Shown one piece after another: positions 1 to 7,452 of a DNA stretch of 20,167 nucleotides. A program made the translations under genes and the position numbers. The notes below the pieces were generated by a model. That model was not told where the DNA came from, did not search any database, and saw only the letters and a program-made list of their open reading frames with translations. The stretch comes from Clostridia bacterium (GTDB taxonomy: Bacteria > Bacillota > Clostridia > Oscillospirales > CAG-272): positions 1-20,167 of the forward strand of contig CAAEBS010000109.1 in assembly GCA_900754175.1 (NCBI GenBank), given 5' to 3'. Positions within the stretch are counted from its first letter, which is position 1. Each line of letters starts with the position of its first letter.

Positions 1-10
1 CGGAATCCCA

Positions 11-190
11 GCGCAAATTCTAACTTTAAAATAACGCTGAAAGTCCAGCAAATCCGGCGCAAATCCAAACTTTGGGCGACCATTCCCGCCTCTGTGTCAT
101 CCTGAGCGGAGGGCGAAGCCCGGAGTCGAACCCGTCAGGGCGACCGCAGGTCGGGATCTACTATGGGCGAGCGCACCAACCTCAAACTTT
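11..190. repeat. Degenerate short repeats in the leading intergenic region
   Basis: A 17-bp unit occurs at 11-27 (GCGCAAATTCTAACTTT) and again at 57-73 (GCGCAAATCCAAACTTT) with two mismatches. A looser relative at 171-190 also begins GCGCA and ends CAAACTTT. Between them lie two small hairpins, GGGC-GAA-GCCC at 111-121 and CGACC-GCA-GGTCG at 141-153. The stretch TCATCCTGAGCGGAGGGCGA resembles the intergenic GTCATCCTGAGCG-type repeats I recall from many bacterial genomes. No open frame here looks coding. The rest of 1-260 is AT-rich and featureless to me. Confidence 0.45.
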
Positions 191-260
191 TCTCCCGTAG
201 AACCCCTATGAGAATCTTTTTAAATATTATTACAGTATTTTATGAACTTTTCAAAAAATG

Positions 261-289
261 TTGACATCTCAACGATTATGTGGTAATAT
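261..289 (+). promoter_or_regulatory. Sigma-A type promoter for the marR-acyl-CoA synthetase operon
   Basis: A perfect -35 box TTGACA (261-266) is followed 17 bp later by TAATAT (284-289), which is preceded by TGG, an extended -10. The regulator starts about 50 bp downstream. A weak imperfect palindrome at about 225-241 could be an operator, but I would not rely on it. Confidence 0.8.
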
Positions 290-338
290 AGAAAAGGTCC
301 GCCGGGAGCGGCGGAAAAAACGGTAAAGGAGGGAGAAG

Positions 339-857
339 GTGGACGGCGATCGTTTTGAGGCATTCAGCACGCTGGTGGCACGGCTCAGCAAAAGCCTGCA
401 GAAGCTGAAAGCAAGAGGAATGGAGCCATACGGTCTGAGCAGTACGCATACAATGTGTATGAGAAGACTGCGGGGCGCCATGCCGGAGGGCTTGAGCCGC
501 ACCGAGTTGGCGACGCTTTGCGATATGGACAAGGCGCAGATATCCCGGATCGTCGGGGATCTCTGCGACAGGGGATATGCGGCGGCGGACGGTTCCTCCG
601 CATACCGGAAAAAATTTGTTCTGACCGGGAGAGGACTCCGGACGGTGGAGGAGATCGACGTGATCGTACAGCGTGTCACGCATTACGTCAGCGGCGACAT
701 CCCGCCGGAGGAGATCGAAATGCTTTACGCAACGCTCGGAAAGATCTGCGAAAATCTGAGACTGGCAGAAGAAAAACTGCCGCTGGACTACGAGTCCAAT
801 TCTGCCGGCGGACGTGCGGCAAAAAATACGGGAGAAGAAAAAAATGAAATTGGTTGA
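339..857 (+). CDS. MarR-family winged-helix transcriptional regulator
   Basis: A 172-residue protein with the layout of MarR repressors: an N-terminal dimerisation helix, a helix-turn-helix at about residues 50-80 (LSRTELATLCDMDKAQISRI), a wing (RKKFVLTGRG) and a C-terminal dimerisation helix. It starts at GTG (339), chosen because AAAGGAGGG sits just upstream (326-334). MarR proteins are usually dimeric repressors released by small ligands. The reading frame overlaps the start of the next gene by 14 nt, so the two are very likely co-translated. Beside an acyl-CoA synthetase and fatty-acid kinase genes, a role in lipid control (compare FabT, a MarR protein of streptococci) is plausible but inferred. 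The tail after about residue 145 is polar, probably disordered. Confidence 0.85.
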   Translation: MDGDRFEAFSTLVARLSKSLQKLKARGMEPYGLSSTHTMCMRRLRGAMPEGLSRTELATLCDMDKAQISRIVGDLCDRGYAAADGSSAYRKKFVLTGRGLRTVEEIDVIVQRVTHYVSGDIPPEEIEMLYATLGKICENLRLAEEKLPLDYESNSAGGRAAKNTGEEKNEIG

Positions 858-2688
858 ATTTGCAACGGGAAAGATCGGCGGTCTGAAGAAAAACATTCGT
901 CGGGGATGGGAAAAGATCTCCGAAAAGCAGACCGAGAAAAAGGACGAAAAAAAGGAAAAAAGCGAGGCTTTGCAGGACAGGATCTACTTCAAGCCCAAGA
1001 CCGAGAGACGCTATGAGCGAGTGAGCGACGCCATGGACCTTTACCGGGTCATGCGCAAGCACGGCGACAAAACGGCGTTTACCTACTACGTCAGCCATTC
1101 CGAACTGAAAGACATGAGTTACGGAGAATTCTGCGACATGGTCGCATCGGTTGCGGCAGGTCTTGACGCCGCAGGCTATTCCGGAAAGCGTGTCGCCATT
1201 ATCGGCGAGACCTCCGTGCAGTGGCTTGCCACCTATCTCGGCGTGCTGATGACCGACGGCGTGGCGATTCCGATGGACCGTGAGCTGGAGATCCCGGTGA
1301 TCGAGGGATTCCTTGACAGCGTGGACGCAGACGCCATTGCTTATTCGGCACATTTCAACGGCAAGTTTGCAGGTACCATGGAGGAGCATCGTACCCTCGG
1401 GCTGTACATTCCTTTTGCACCGGACGACGAAGAGTGCGGACGGGGGGACAAGGTCCTGCCCTTTGAAAAGCTTACGCAAAAGGGCAGACACGCCATGCGC
1501 CACGGCTATAAGCTGTCGCCGGTAAAGGACCGTGAGGGACTGGCGGAAATGCTGTTTACTTCGGGTACTACGGGAAGCAGTAAGTGCGTAATGCTCAGCC
1601 AGAAGAATATTTTCTCGGTGGTCAGCTCGGCTGCCGAAACGGTGGACTTCAACCCGGACGATACGGTGGTGTCGGTGCTTCCGATCCACCACACCTACGA
1701 GCTGGCGTGTACGCTGGCAGAGCTTGACTACGGTCTGCACATCTGCATCAACGATTCGCTCACGCACGTTCTGAAGAATTTCCAGCGCTTCCAGCCCACC
1801 GGGCTTGTCCTGGTTCCGCTTTTCGTTTACACCATGTACAAGAAGATCTGGGCGGAGGCGAAAAAGACCGGCAGGGACAAGAAGCTGAAAATGGGACTTG
1901 CCGCTTCTCATGCGCTGATGAACATCGGCGTGGACAAGAGACGGGAGATCTTTGCCGACATCCTGAATTCCTTTGGCGGCAGACTGGAAAAGATCATCTG
2001 CGGCGGTGCGGCGCTGAATCCCAAAATGATCGAATTCTTTGAAAGCATCGGCATTTCCATTTACGAGGGCTTCGGCATCACCGAGTGTGCGCCGCTGACC
2101 TTCGTTACCCCCTACTACGCCCGGAAATACGGCTCCGTAGGACCGGCGGTGCCCTGCTGTCAGGCAAGGATCGACGGAACCCTGCGCAACAGCCGGGGTT
2201 ATATCGAGGGTGAGATCCAGATCAAGGGCGACAACGTGATGCTGGGGTATTACAACAATCCCGAAGCGACCGAAAACGCCTTCACCGACGACGGCTGGTT
2301 CCGCACCGGCGACATGGGATATATGGATTCCGACGGCTATTGCTACGTGACGGGACGGCTCAAGACCGTGATCGTTCTGGAAAACGGAAAGAATATTTTC
2401 CCGGAGGAGATCGAAGAATATATCGGGGATATCGACACGGTGTCAGAGGTCGTCGTGGTCGGACGGCAGAGCGGGGAAAACGTCAACCTCGTGGCGCTGA
2501 TCTACCCGGATTACAGCAAATTCCCGGAGGACGCCACCGAGGAGGAGATTCTGGCAAGTCTGGAGGAGTCGATCCACCAGATGAACAAGAAACTGCCCTC
2601 GCACAAGCAGGTGAAAAAGGTGGAGCTCCGCACGCAGGAATTTGAAAAAACCACTTCCAAGAAGATCAAACGGCATCTGGTCAAGTAA
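844..2688 (+). CDS. AMP-forming long-chain acyl-CoA synthetase-like enzyme (ANL superfamily)
   Basis: 614 residues. ANL enzymes activate a carboxylic acid with ATP to an acyl-AMP, then transfer it to CoA or a carrier thiol. Visible motifs: P-loop TSGTTGSSK at about residues 239-248; adenine-binding YEGFGITE at about 406; TGDMG at about 488; the hinge region GRLKTVIVLENGKNIFPEE from about 503; and the C-terminal FEKTTSKKIKR, with the probable catalytic lysine at 606 or 607. The N-terminus has about 50 lysine- and glutamate-rich residues before the catalytic fold. ATG 844 is preferred over an upstream in-frame GTG at 814 because GGAGAAG (831-837) is spaced 6 nt from it. Substrate cannot be read from the sequence; the MarR partner and FakAB neighbours suggest long-chain fatty acids. 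No convincing terminator follows. Confidence 0.85.
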   Translation: MKLVEFATGKIGGLKKNIRRGWEKISEKQTEKKDEKKEKSEALQDRIYFKPKTERRYERVSDAMDLYRVMRKHGDKTAFTYYVSHSELKDMSYGEFCDMVASVAAGLDAAGYSGKRVAIIGETSVQWLATYLGVLMTDGVAIPMDRELEIPVIEGFLDSVDADAIAYSAHFNGKFAGTMEEHRTLGLYIPFAPDDEECGRGDKVLPFEKLTQKGRHAMRHGYKLSPVKDREGLAEMLFTSGTTGSSKCVMLSQKNIFSVVSSAAETVDFNPDDTVVSVLPIHHTYELACTLAELDYGLHICINDSLTHVLKNFQRFQPTGLVLVPLFVYTMYKKIWAEAKKTGRDKKLKMGLAASHALMNIGVDKRREIFADILNSFGGRLEKIICGGAALNPKMIEFFESIGISIYEGFGITECAPLTFVTPYYARKYGSVGPAVPCCQARIDGTLRNSRGYIEGEIQIKGDNVMLGYYNNPEATENAFTDDGWFRTGDMGYMDSDGYCYVTGRLKTVIVLENGKNIFPEEIEEYIGDIDTVSEVVVVGRQSGENVNLVALIYPDYSKFPEDATEEEILASLEESIHQMNKKLPSHKQVKKVELRTQEFEKTTSKKIKRHLVK

Positions 2689-2727
2689 TTTCAAGGTAAT
2701 TTTAGCAGAAAATTCACAAATTAACGG

Positions 2728-2756
2728 TTGACAAACGGGAATGTGTGATATATAAT
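2728..2756 (+). promoter_or_regulatory. Consensus promoter for the fakB-fakA-patatin operon
   Basis: TTGACA (2728-2733) and TATAAT (2751-2756) are both perfect and separated by 17 bp. The predicted transcript has a leader of about 78 nt. It carries a short hairpin at 2799-2820 (AGCTTCCG-GCAGAT-CGGAGGCT, one G-U pair) ending 6 nt before the ribosome binding site. Confidence 0.85.
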
Positions 2757-2840
2757 AGTTTTCGATACTACTTCAAGAGATTTATTTAACCGTAAAAAAG
2801 CTTCCGGCAGATCGGAGGCTGTATGAAAGGAGAGATCAAT

Positions 2841-3707
2841 ATGGTACAGAATTATGTGTTGCTTACCGATTCGTCGTCGGATCTCTGCAAGGAGCTTGCG
2901 CAGGAGCTGGATATCCGGGTCCTGCCGTTGGATGTGATTTTTGAGGGGGGCAAATGCGTCCGCAACGATGAAATCGACCCCAAGTATTTTTACGAGAGGC
3001 TTCGTGCCAAAGAGACTATCACGACTTCTGCCGTCCGCATGGAGCGCTTTGCGGCGGTCATGGCGGAGATTGCGGAGGAGGGAAAGGACGTTCTTTATCT
3101 CGGATTTTCTTCCGGGCTGAGCGCTACCTATCAGGCGGGCAAGGTTGCCGCCATTGAAATGTCAGAAAAATATCCGGAGCGGAAGTTCATGGCGGTGGAT
3201 ACCCTGTGCGCTTCGCTCGGTCAGGGTCTGCTTGTCACCTACGCCGCAAGAATGAGAAAAGCGGGAAAGAGCATGGAAGAGGTAGCACAGTGGGTGGAGG
3301 ACAACAAGCTTCATCTCTGTCACTGGTTCACGGTGGACGATCTGTTCTTTTTGAAGCGTGGCGGCAGAGTCAGCGCCGCAACCGCCGTGATGGGCAGTAT
3401 GCTGGCGATCAAGCCGGTCATGCATACCGACAACGCCGGAAAGCTTACCAACGTCGGCAAGGTGCGGGGCAGAAAGGCTTCGATCGACGCCCTGTTTGAA
3501 AAGCTGAAAACCACCTCGCTGGATCTTGCGGGGCAGACCATTTATATCTCCCACGGAGACTGTATCGAGGACGCACGGTACCTGGCAGACCGCATCCGCC
3601 GGGAGCTTGGCGTAGAGGATATCATGATAGACTATGTGGGTCCTGTGATCGGCGCTCATTCGGGTCCCGGTACGCTTGCGCTGTTCTTCCTTGGACGGGA
3701 ACGGTAA
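2841..3707 (+). CDS. fakB: DegV-family fatty-acid-binding protein, FakB-like
   Basis: 288 residues, the usual DegV length. DegV/FakB proteins hold one fatty acid and present its carboxylate to the kinase FakA. Motifs fit: N-terminal LLTDSSSDL; TTSAVRMERF (61-70) and FSSGLSATYQAG (89-100), which in FakB supply the Thr and Ser near the carboxylate; LKRGGRVS with the conserved Arg; and GAHSGPGT with His at 273. ATG 2841 is chosen over an in-frame ATG at 2823 because AAAGGAGAG (2826-2834) lies 6 nt before it. The fakA-like gene follows 57 nt later without a terminator. DegV is well supported; the fatty-acid role rests on family knowledge and the adjacent kinase gene. Confidence 0.88.
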   Translation: MVQNYVLLTDSSSDLCKELAQELDIRVLPLDVIFEGGKCVRNDEIDPKYFYERLRAKETITTSAVRMERFAAVMAEIAEEGKDVLYLGFSSGLSATYQAGKVAAIEMSEKYPERKFMAVDTLCASLGQGLLVTYAARMRKAGKSMEEVAQWVEDNKLHLCHWFTVDDLFFLKRGGRVSAATAVMGSMLAIKPVMHTDNAGKLTNVGKVRGRKASIDALFEKLKTTSLDLAGQTIYISHGDCIEDARYLADRIRRELGVEDIMIDYVGPVIGAHSGPGTLALFFLGRER

Positions 3708-3764
3708 GCGGAACACGGAGAATAACCGAGAGCGAATACAACGAGAAAAGGAAACAGTCTAACC

Positions 3765-5396
3765 ATGGTAATAAACGGACAGATCTTTTACGGAATGATG
3801 ATTTCAGCCGCCAATGCGCTGGATAACAATAAGGTTGCCATCAACAATATGAACGTGTTCCCGGTTCCTGACGGGGATACCGGTATCAATATGACCATGA
3901 CGCTGAGCACGGTCCGGGCACTCCGGGACTGTGACGGCACCATTGCCGATTGTGCCGACAAGGTGGCAGGGGTGATCCTCCGCTCCGCGCGGGGAAACTC
4001 GGGCGCCATTCTTTCGCTTTTCTTCCGGGGCGTGGCAAAAGCGTTCCGGGGGCTGGACACAGCGGATTCCGCCGACGTGGCAAACGCCTTTGCCCGGGGA
4101 ACCTCCGAGGCGTATAAGGCGGTGATGAAGCCCACCGAGGGAACCATTCTCACGGTCATGCGGGAGACGGCGGAAAGTGCGCAGGAAGCGACAAAGACCC
4201 GGTTTGCGGGAGACGTGGAGGGCTTGTTTGCCTATCTTTTGGACGTGGCGGAAGAATCTCTTGCCCGCACGCCGGAGCAACTGCCCCTGCTCAAGGAGGT
4301 CCATGTGGTGGACGCCGGCGGTTACGGATTCGTGACCGTACTTACCGGAATGCTTGCGGCACTGCGGGAGGATCCGGTGCTGTTGCTGGACGGAGACGAC
4401 GCACCGGCGCAGGCGGATTTCAGCGATTTTGACACCGGAGAGATCACCTTTTCCTACTGCACCGAGTGCATTGTGGAAAAGCGGGAGGAATTCCGGTACG
4501 AGGGAAGTGCGCAGGAGTTGCGTGCGCTGCTGAGCGAGATCGGAGACAGCGTGGTGTTTGTGGATGACGAACAGCTGATCAAGCTTCACGTTCACACCGA
4601 CCACCCCGGAACGGTCATGGAAAAAGCGCTTGCATACGGCGCCATTGCTTCGGCAAAAATAGAGAATATGAGGATCCAGCATTCCACCCTGGTCTCGGAA
4701 GCCCACAAGGCGGCAGAGGCGCCCAAGGTCGTGCCGCCCTCCAAAAAATACGGTACCGTTTCGGTCTGCATGGGCGAGGGAATTCTGCAGGCGTTCACCG
4801 ACCTCGGCGTGGACCAGGTGGTATTCGGCGGTCAGACCATGAACCCCAGCACGCAGGATATTATTGACGGGATCAACCGCACGCCGGCGCATATCGTGTA
4901 CGTGCTTCCCAACAACAAGAACATTTATCTGGTCGCCGTGCAGGCGGCAAAGCTTGTGACCGACCGCAAGGTGGTCGTGCTGAATACCCGCAGCGTGCCG
5001 GAGGGTATTGCCTGCATGATCGCATTCAATCCGGACGGCGAGGAAGAGGAAAACCTTGCGGCAATGGAGAGCGCAATCGGAAACGTCAGCACCATGTCGG
5101 TCACGCACGCCGTGCGGGACACGACCATTGAGGGCGAAAAGATCACGAGCGGTCAGTCGCTCGGAATGGTAAATGGTGCGATCGGATGCGTTGCCGACAC
5201 GGTACAGGAATGTCTGGAAAAGCTTGCGCATGAAATGAAGTGCGCCTCCTACATTATGATATTCTACGGGTCGGACGTGTCCGCAGAGGAAGCGGAAGCG
5301 GCGAGAGAGCTGCTTGCCGGAAAGCTTCCGAACACCGAGATCACAGTGCTGTCGGGCGGTCAGCCGCTTTACGATTATATCATCTCCGTCGAATAA
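3765..5396 (+). CDS. fakA: DAK-type fatty acid kinase, FakA/YloV-like
   Basis: 543 residues, the usual length. FakA phosphorylates FakB-bound fatty acid to acyl-phosphate, which PlsX/PlsY use for phospholipid synthesis. The N-terminal DhaL-like nucleotide domain (about 1-200) carries NVFPVPDGDTGINM, with Asp36 and Asp38 of the PDGDTG motif as Mg-ATP ligands, and RGNSGAILS. A middle domain contains LHVHTDHPG, a conserved FakA motif. The C-terminal part (about 320-543) is DegV-like and includes GGQTMNPSTQDI and LPNNKNI. Start ATG 3765 lies behind AAAAGGAAA. Co-transcribed with fakB upstream and the patatin gene 21 nt downstream. Confidence 0.9.
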   Translation: MVINGQIFYGMMISAANALDNNKVAINNMNVFPVPDGDTGINMTMTLSTVRALRDCDGTIADCADKVAGVILRSARGNSGAILSLFFRGVAKAFRGLDTADSADVANAFARGTSEAYKAVMKPTEGTILTVMRETAESAQEATKTRFAGDVEGLFAYLLDVAEESLARTPEQLPLLKEVHVVDAGGYGFVTVLTGMLAALREDPVLLLDGDDAPAQADFSDFDTGEITFSYCTECIVEKREEFRYEGSAQELRALLSEIGDSVVFVDDEQLIKLHVHTDHPGTVMEKALAYGAIASAKIENMRIQHSTLVSEAHKAAEAPKVVPPSKKYGTVSVCMGEGILQAFTDLGVDQVVFGGQTMNPSTQDIIDGINRTPAHIVYVLPNNKNIYLVAVQAAKLVTDRKVVVLNTRSVPEGIACMIAFNPDGEEEENLAAMESAIGNVSTMSVTHAVRDTTIEGEKITSGQSLGMVNGAIGCVADTVQECLEKLAHEMKCASYIMIFYGSDVSAEEAEAARELLAGKLPNTEITVLSGGQPLYDYIISVE

Positions 5397-5417
5397 TTCC
5401 GTCCGGGAAAGGAATCT

Positions 5418-6302
5418 ATGAAAACAGGAATCGTGTTTGAAGGCGGGGCAAGCCGCACCGCTTTCACCAACGGCGTGATCGACGAGCTGTTGCGGGCGGA
5501 CGTCCGGGTGAACTACGTCATCGGGACCTCGGCGGGGATCGGAAACGGACTCAGCTTCATTTCCCGTCAGATCGGCAGAAACCTGCGGATCAGTATGCAA
5601 TATGTGCCGGACAAACGGTACATGGGAAAGCGGTACCTTTTCAAAAAGGGAAACCGGAGCTATTACAATCTTCCTTTTGTATTTGACGAGATCCCCAATC
5701 ATTATTGCCCGCTGGACTACGAGGCGTTTTCCCGCTTTGAGGGAGAGATCTACGCCTGCGTGACCGATATGAATACGGGACGGTCGGATTATCTTCCGGT
5801 CAATGCGGAGGATAAGCAGTGGCGTGCGGTGATGGCTTCCTGCTCTCTGCCGCTTCTGTTCCAGCCGGTGAACATCGGGGGACATCTGTATATGGACGGC
5901 GGCGTGGCGTGCCCGGTGCCTTATGCCAGGGCTTTGCGGGACGGCTGTGACAAGCTGATCGTGGTGCTGACCCGGGAGCGGGGCTATGTAAAGAGCGAGC
6001 ACGACGCCCTGACCGACGCTTCGGCGTTCCTTTACCGGAATTATCCGAAATTTGCGCACCGGCTTTTGTTGCGGGGCAGGATCTACAACGCCCAGCGCCA
6101 GCGGCTGTATGAGCTGGAGCGGGAGGGCAGAGCCTTTCTGATTACCCCCGAAAACACGGCGCATTTCCGGCGGAACGAGTCGAATCCTGCAGTGATACGG
6201 GAACTGTACCTCCAGGGATGCCGTTGTGCCAAGGCGGAAATGCCGGCGCTGAAACGCTTTCTGGAGACCGATTTGCCGGAGTCCGCAAAAAAGCAATTGT
6301 AA
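5418..6302 (+). CDS. Patatin-like phospholipase (YjjU/RssA type)
   Basis: 294 residues. Patatins are Ser-Asp dyad acyl hydrolases acting on phospholipids or other acyl esters. The nucleophile elbow GTSAG (36-40) places Ser38, and DGG places Asp160 (YMDGGVACP). The oxyanion-hole loop reads FEGGASRTAF rather than the more usual GGGxRG. No signal peptide is seen, so it is probably cytoplasmic or peripheral. RBS GGGAAAGGA lies 4 nt before ATG 5418, and the gene begins 21 nt after the kinase stop, so it is very likely in the same operon. The placement suggests it supplies fatty acids to FakB/FakA (inference). Confidence 0.87.
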   Translation: MKTGIVFEGGASRTAFTNGVIDELLRADVRVNYVIGTSAGIGNGLSFISRQIGRNLRISMQYVPDKRYMGKRYLFKKGNRSYYNLPFVFDEIPNHYCPLDYEAFSRFEGEIYACVTDMNTGRSDYLPVNAEDKQWRAVMASCSLPLLFQPVNIGGHLYMDGGVACPVPYARALRDGCDKLIVVLTRERGYVKSEHDALTDASAFLYRNYPKFAHRLLLRGRIYNAQRQRLYELEREGRAFLITPENTAHFRRNESNPAVIRELYLQGCRCAKAEMPALKRFLETDLPESAKKQL

Positions 6303-6318
6303 AAAATAAAAAAAGGGC

Positions 6319-6347
6319 TTTACAAATCCGGAAATATCGTGTATAAT
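6319..6347 (+). promoter_or_regulatory. Promoter for the cysteine T-box operon
   Basis: TTTACA (6319-6324) and a perfect TATAAT (6342-6347) with a 17-bp spacer, just downstream of the patatin stop. Transcription would begin near 6354, directly before the T-box stem I. Confidence 0.8.
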
Positions 6348-6353
6348 AAAGAG

Positions 6354-6613
6354 TAAGAATCGTTGACCGGGAAGAAACCGGATTCTGCTCCGAACAGAGA
6401 GTGCCGCCACGGCTGAAAGCGGCAAGGGCGCAGTCCGGCTTGTGCACCCGTGAGATCCTGCGGCGAGCCTTGGAAAAAGGGGTAGCCCCAGGCGCAGATC
6501 TGCGTTACGGACAGACGGAGTTTTCCGTCGCAGAGAGGAAAAGCAATTGCTTTTCAAACAGAGTGGAACCACGTGAACAACGCCTCTGTGCCATAGGCAC
6601 AGAGGCATTTTTT
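6354..6613 (+). promoter_or_regulatory. T-box riboswitch leader specific for tRNA-Cys
   Basis: T-box leaders read uncharged tRNA and let transcription continue when the amino acid is short. Stem I carries the distal AGAGAG...GCTGAAAG module, with a TGCCGC/GCGGCA helix at 6402-6407/6419-6424. The specifier triplet is TGC (Cys) at 6443-6445, followed by ACCCGTGAG; the B. subtilis glyQS leader, as I recall it, has GGC then ATTCTTGAG, the same spacing. A stem III-like hairpin GACGGA/TCCGTC lies at 6514-6529, and a self-complementary stem AAAAGCAA/TTGCTTTT at 6539-6554. The T-box core AGAGTGGAACCACG is at 6560-6573. Its TGGA pairs with UCCA, matching U73 of tRNA-Cys. The start at 6354 is inferred from the promoter. 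Confidence 0.93.
6582..6613 (+). terminator. T-box intrinsic terminator
   Basis: A perfect 11-bp stem GCCTCTGTGCC / GGCACAGAGGC with an ATA loop (6582-6606), followed by ATTTTTT. Its 5' arm overlaps the segment expected to pair in the antiterminator. It ends only 20 nt before the cysE start. Confidence 0.93.
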
Positions 6614-6632
6614 GACGAGAAAGGAGCCTGAC

Positions 6633-7406
6633 ATGAGAACCAATCAGAAAACAGTTCCCACCCCGAAAAAGGCAGGGAAGAAGAGCTTTGTCAGAAAGGC
6701 GGCGGATTCGGTTTCCTTCCGGGTACAGCAGATCAAGCTTTTTGTAAAGGACACCGCCGAGGACGTGAAGTCTGACGTGGAGGCGACCCGCCAGCGGGAC
6801 CCTGCCGCACGCAACAATATGGAGGTTATTCTGCTTTATTCGGGCGTTCACGCCATGATCGCCTACCGGGTGGCGCACCGGCTGTACGAGGGAGAGCATT
6901 ATTTCAGCGCCCGCACGATCAGCCAGCTTGCCCGGCACTTCACCGGAATTGAGATTCACCCCGGCGCCCGGATCGGCAAGGGGCTGATGATCGACCACGG
7001 CATGGGCGTGGTGATCGGAGAAACGGCGGAGATCGGCGACAACTGCACCCTGTATCAGGGCGTTACGCTCGGCGGTACCGGCAAGGACGTGGGCAAGCGC
7101 CATCCGACCCTCGGCAATAACGTCATGGTGGGAGCGGGCGCCAAGGTGCTCGGACCCTTCCGCATCGGCGATAATGCCAAGGTGGCGGCAAACGCCGTCG
7201 TCCTCAAGGAGATCCCCGAAAACTGCACTGCCGTGGGAATTCCCGCCAAGGTGGTGCGTTGCGCCGGCGAACGGATTACCGACAGTATGGACCAGATTCA
7301 TATTCCGGACCCGGTGGCACAGGAGATCAAGCGACTGGAAGTAAAGCTGGAGGAGTTGGAGACACAGCTGGAAGCGCTTCGCCAGCAGGGAAAAAAGAAA
7401 AAATAA
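6633..7406 (+). CDS. cysE: Serine O-acetyltransferase
   Basis: 257 residues. The enzyme transfers acetyl from acetyl-CoA to L-serine, giving O-acetylserine, the first dedicated step of cysteine synthesis. The helical part (YRVAHRLYEGEHYF) is followed by a left-handed beta-helix of hexapeptide repeats (about 109-205) with the catalytic DHGMGVVIGE, Asp121 and His122, and LGGTGKDVGKRHPT. It is the short EpsC-like type. A basic N-terminal extension of about 50 residues and a C-terminal coiled coil (KLEELETQLEALRQQ) with a lysine tail are additions to the core. Start ATG 6633 is preferred over an upstream in-frame TTG because AAGGAG (6621-6626) is ideally placed; the T-box controls it. No cysK gene is nearby. 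Confidence 0.92.
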   Translation: MRTNQKTVPTPKKAGKKSFVRKAADSVSFRVQQIKLFVKDTAEDVKSDVEATRQRDPAARNNMEVILLYSGVHAMIAYRVAHRLYEGEHYFSARTISQLARHFTGIEIHPGARIGKGLMIDHGMGVVIGETAEIGDNCTLYQGVTLGGTGKDVGKRHPTLGNNVMVGAGAKVLGPFRIGDNAKVAANAVVLKEIPENCTAVGIPAKVVRCAGERITDSMDQIHIPDPVAQEIKRLEVKLEELETQLEALRQQGKKKK

Positions 7407-7452
7407 GGAACGGACGGGGTCCTGACGCCCTGCCTGTTTTGGGGAGACAGAA

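Noticed and set aside
6459..6461. Alternative T-box specifier TGC
   Set aside because: It lies past the conserved GTGAG segment and inside the predicted lower stem; TGC at 6443-6445 has the expected spacing to that segment.
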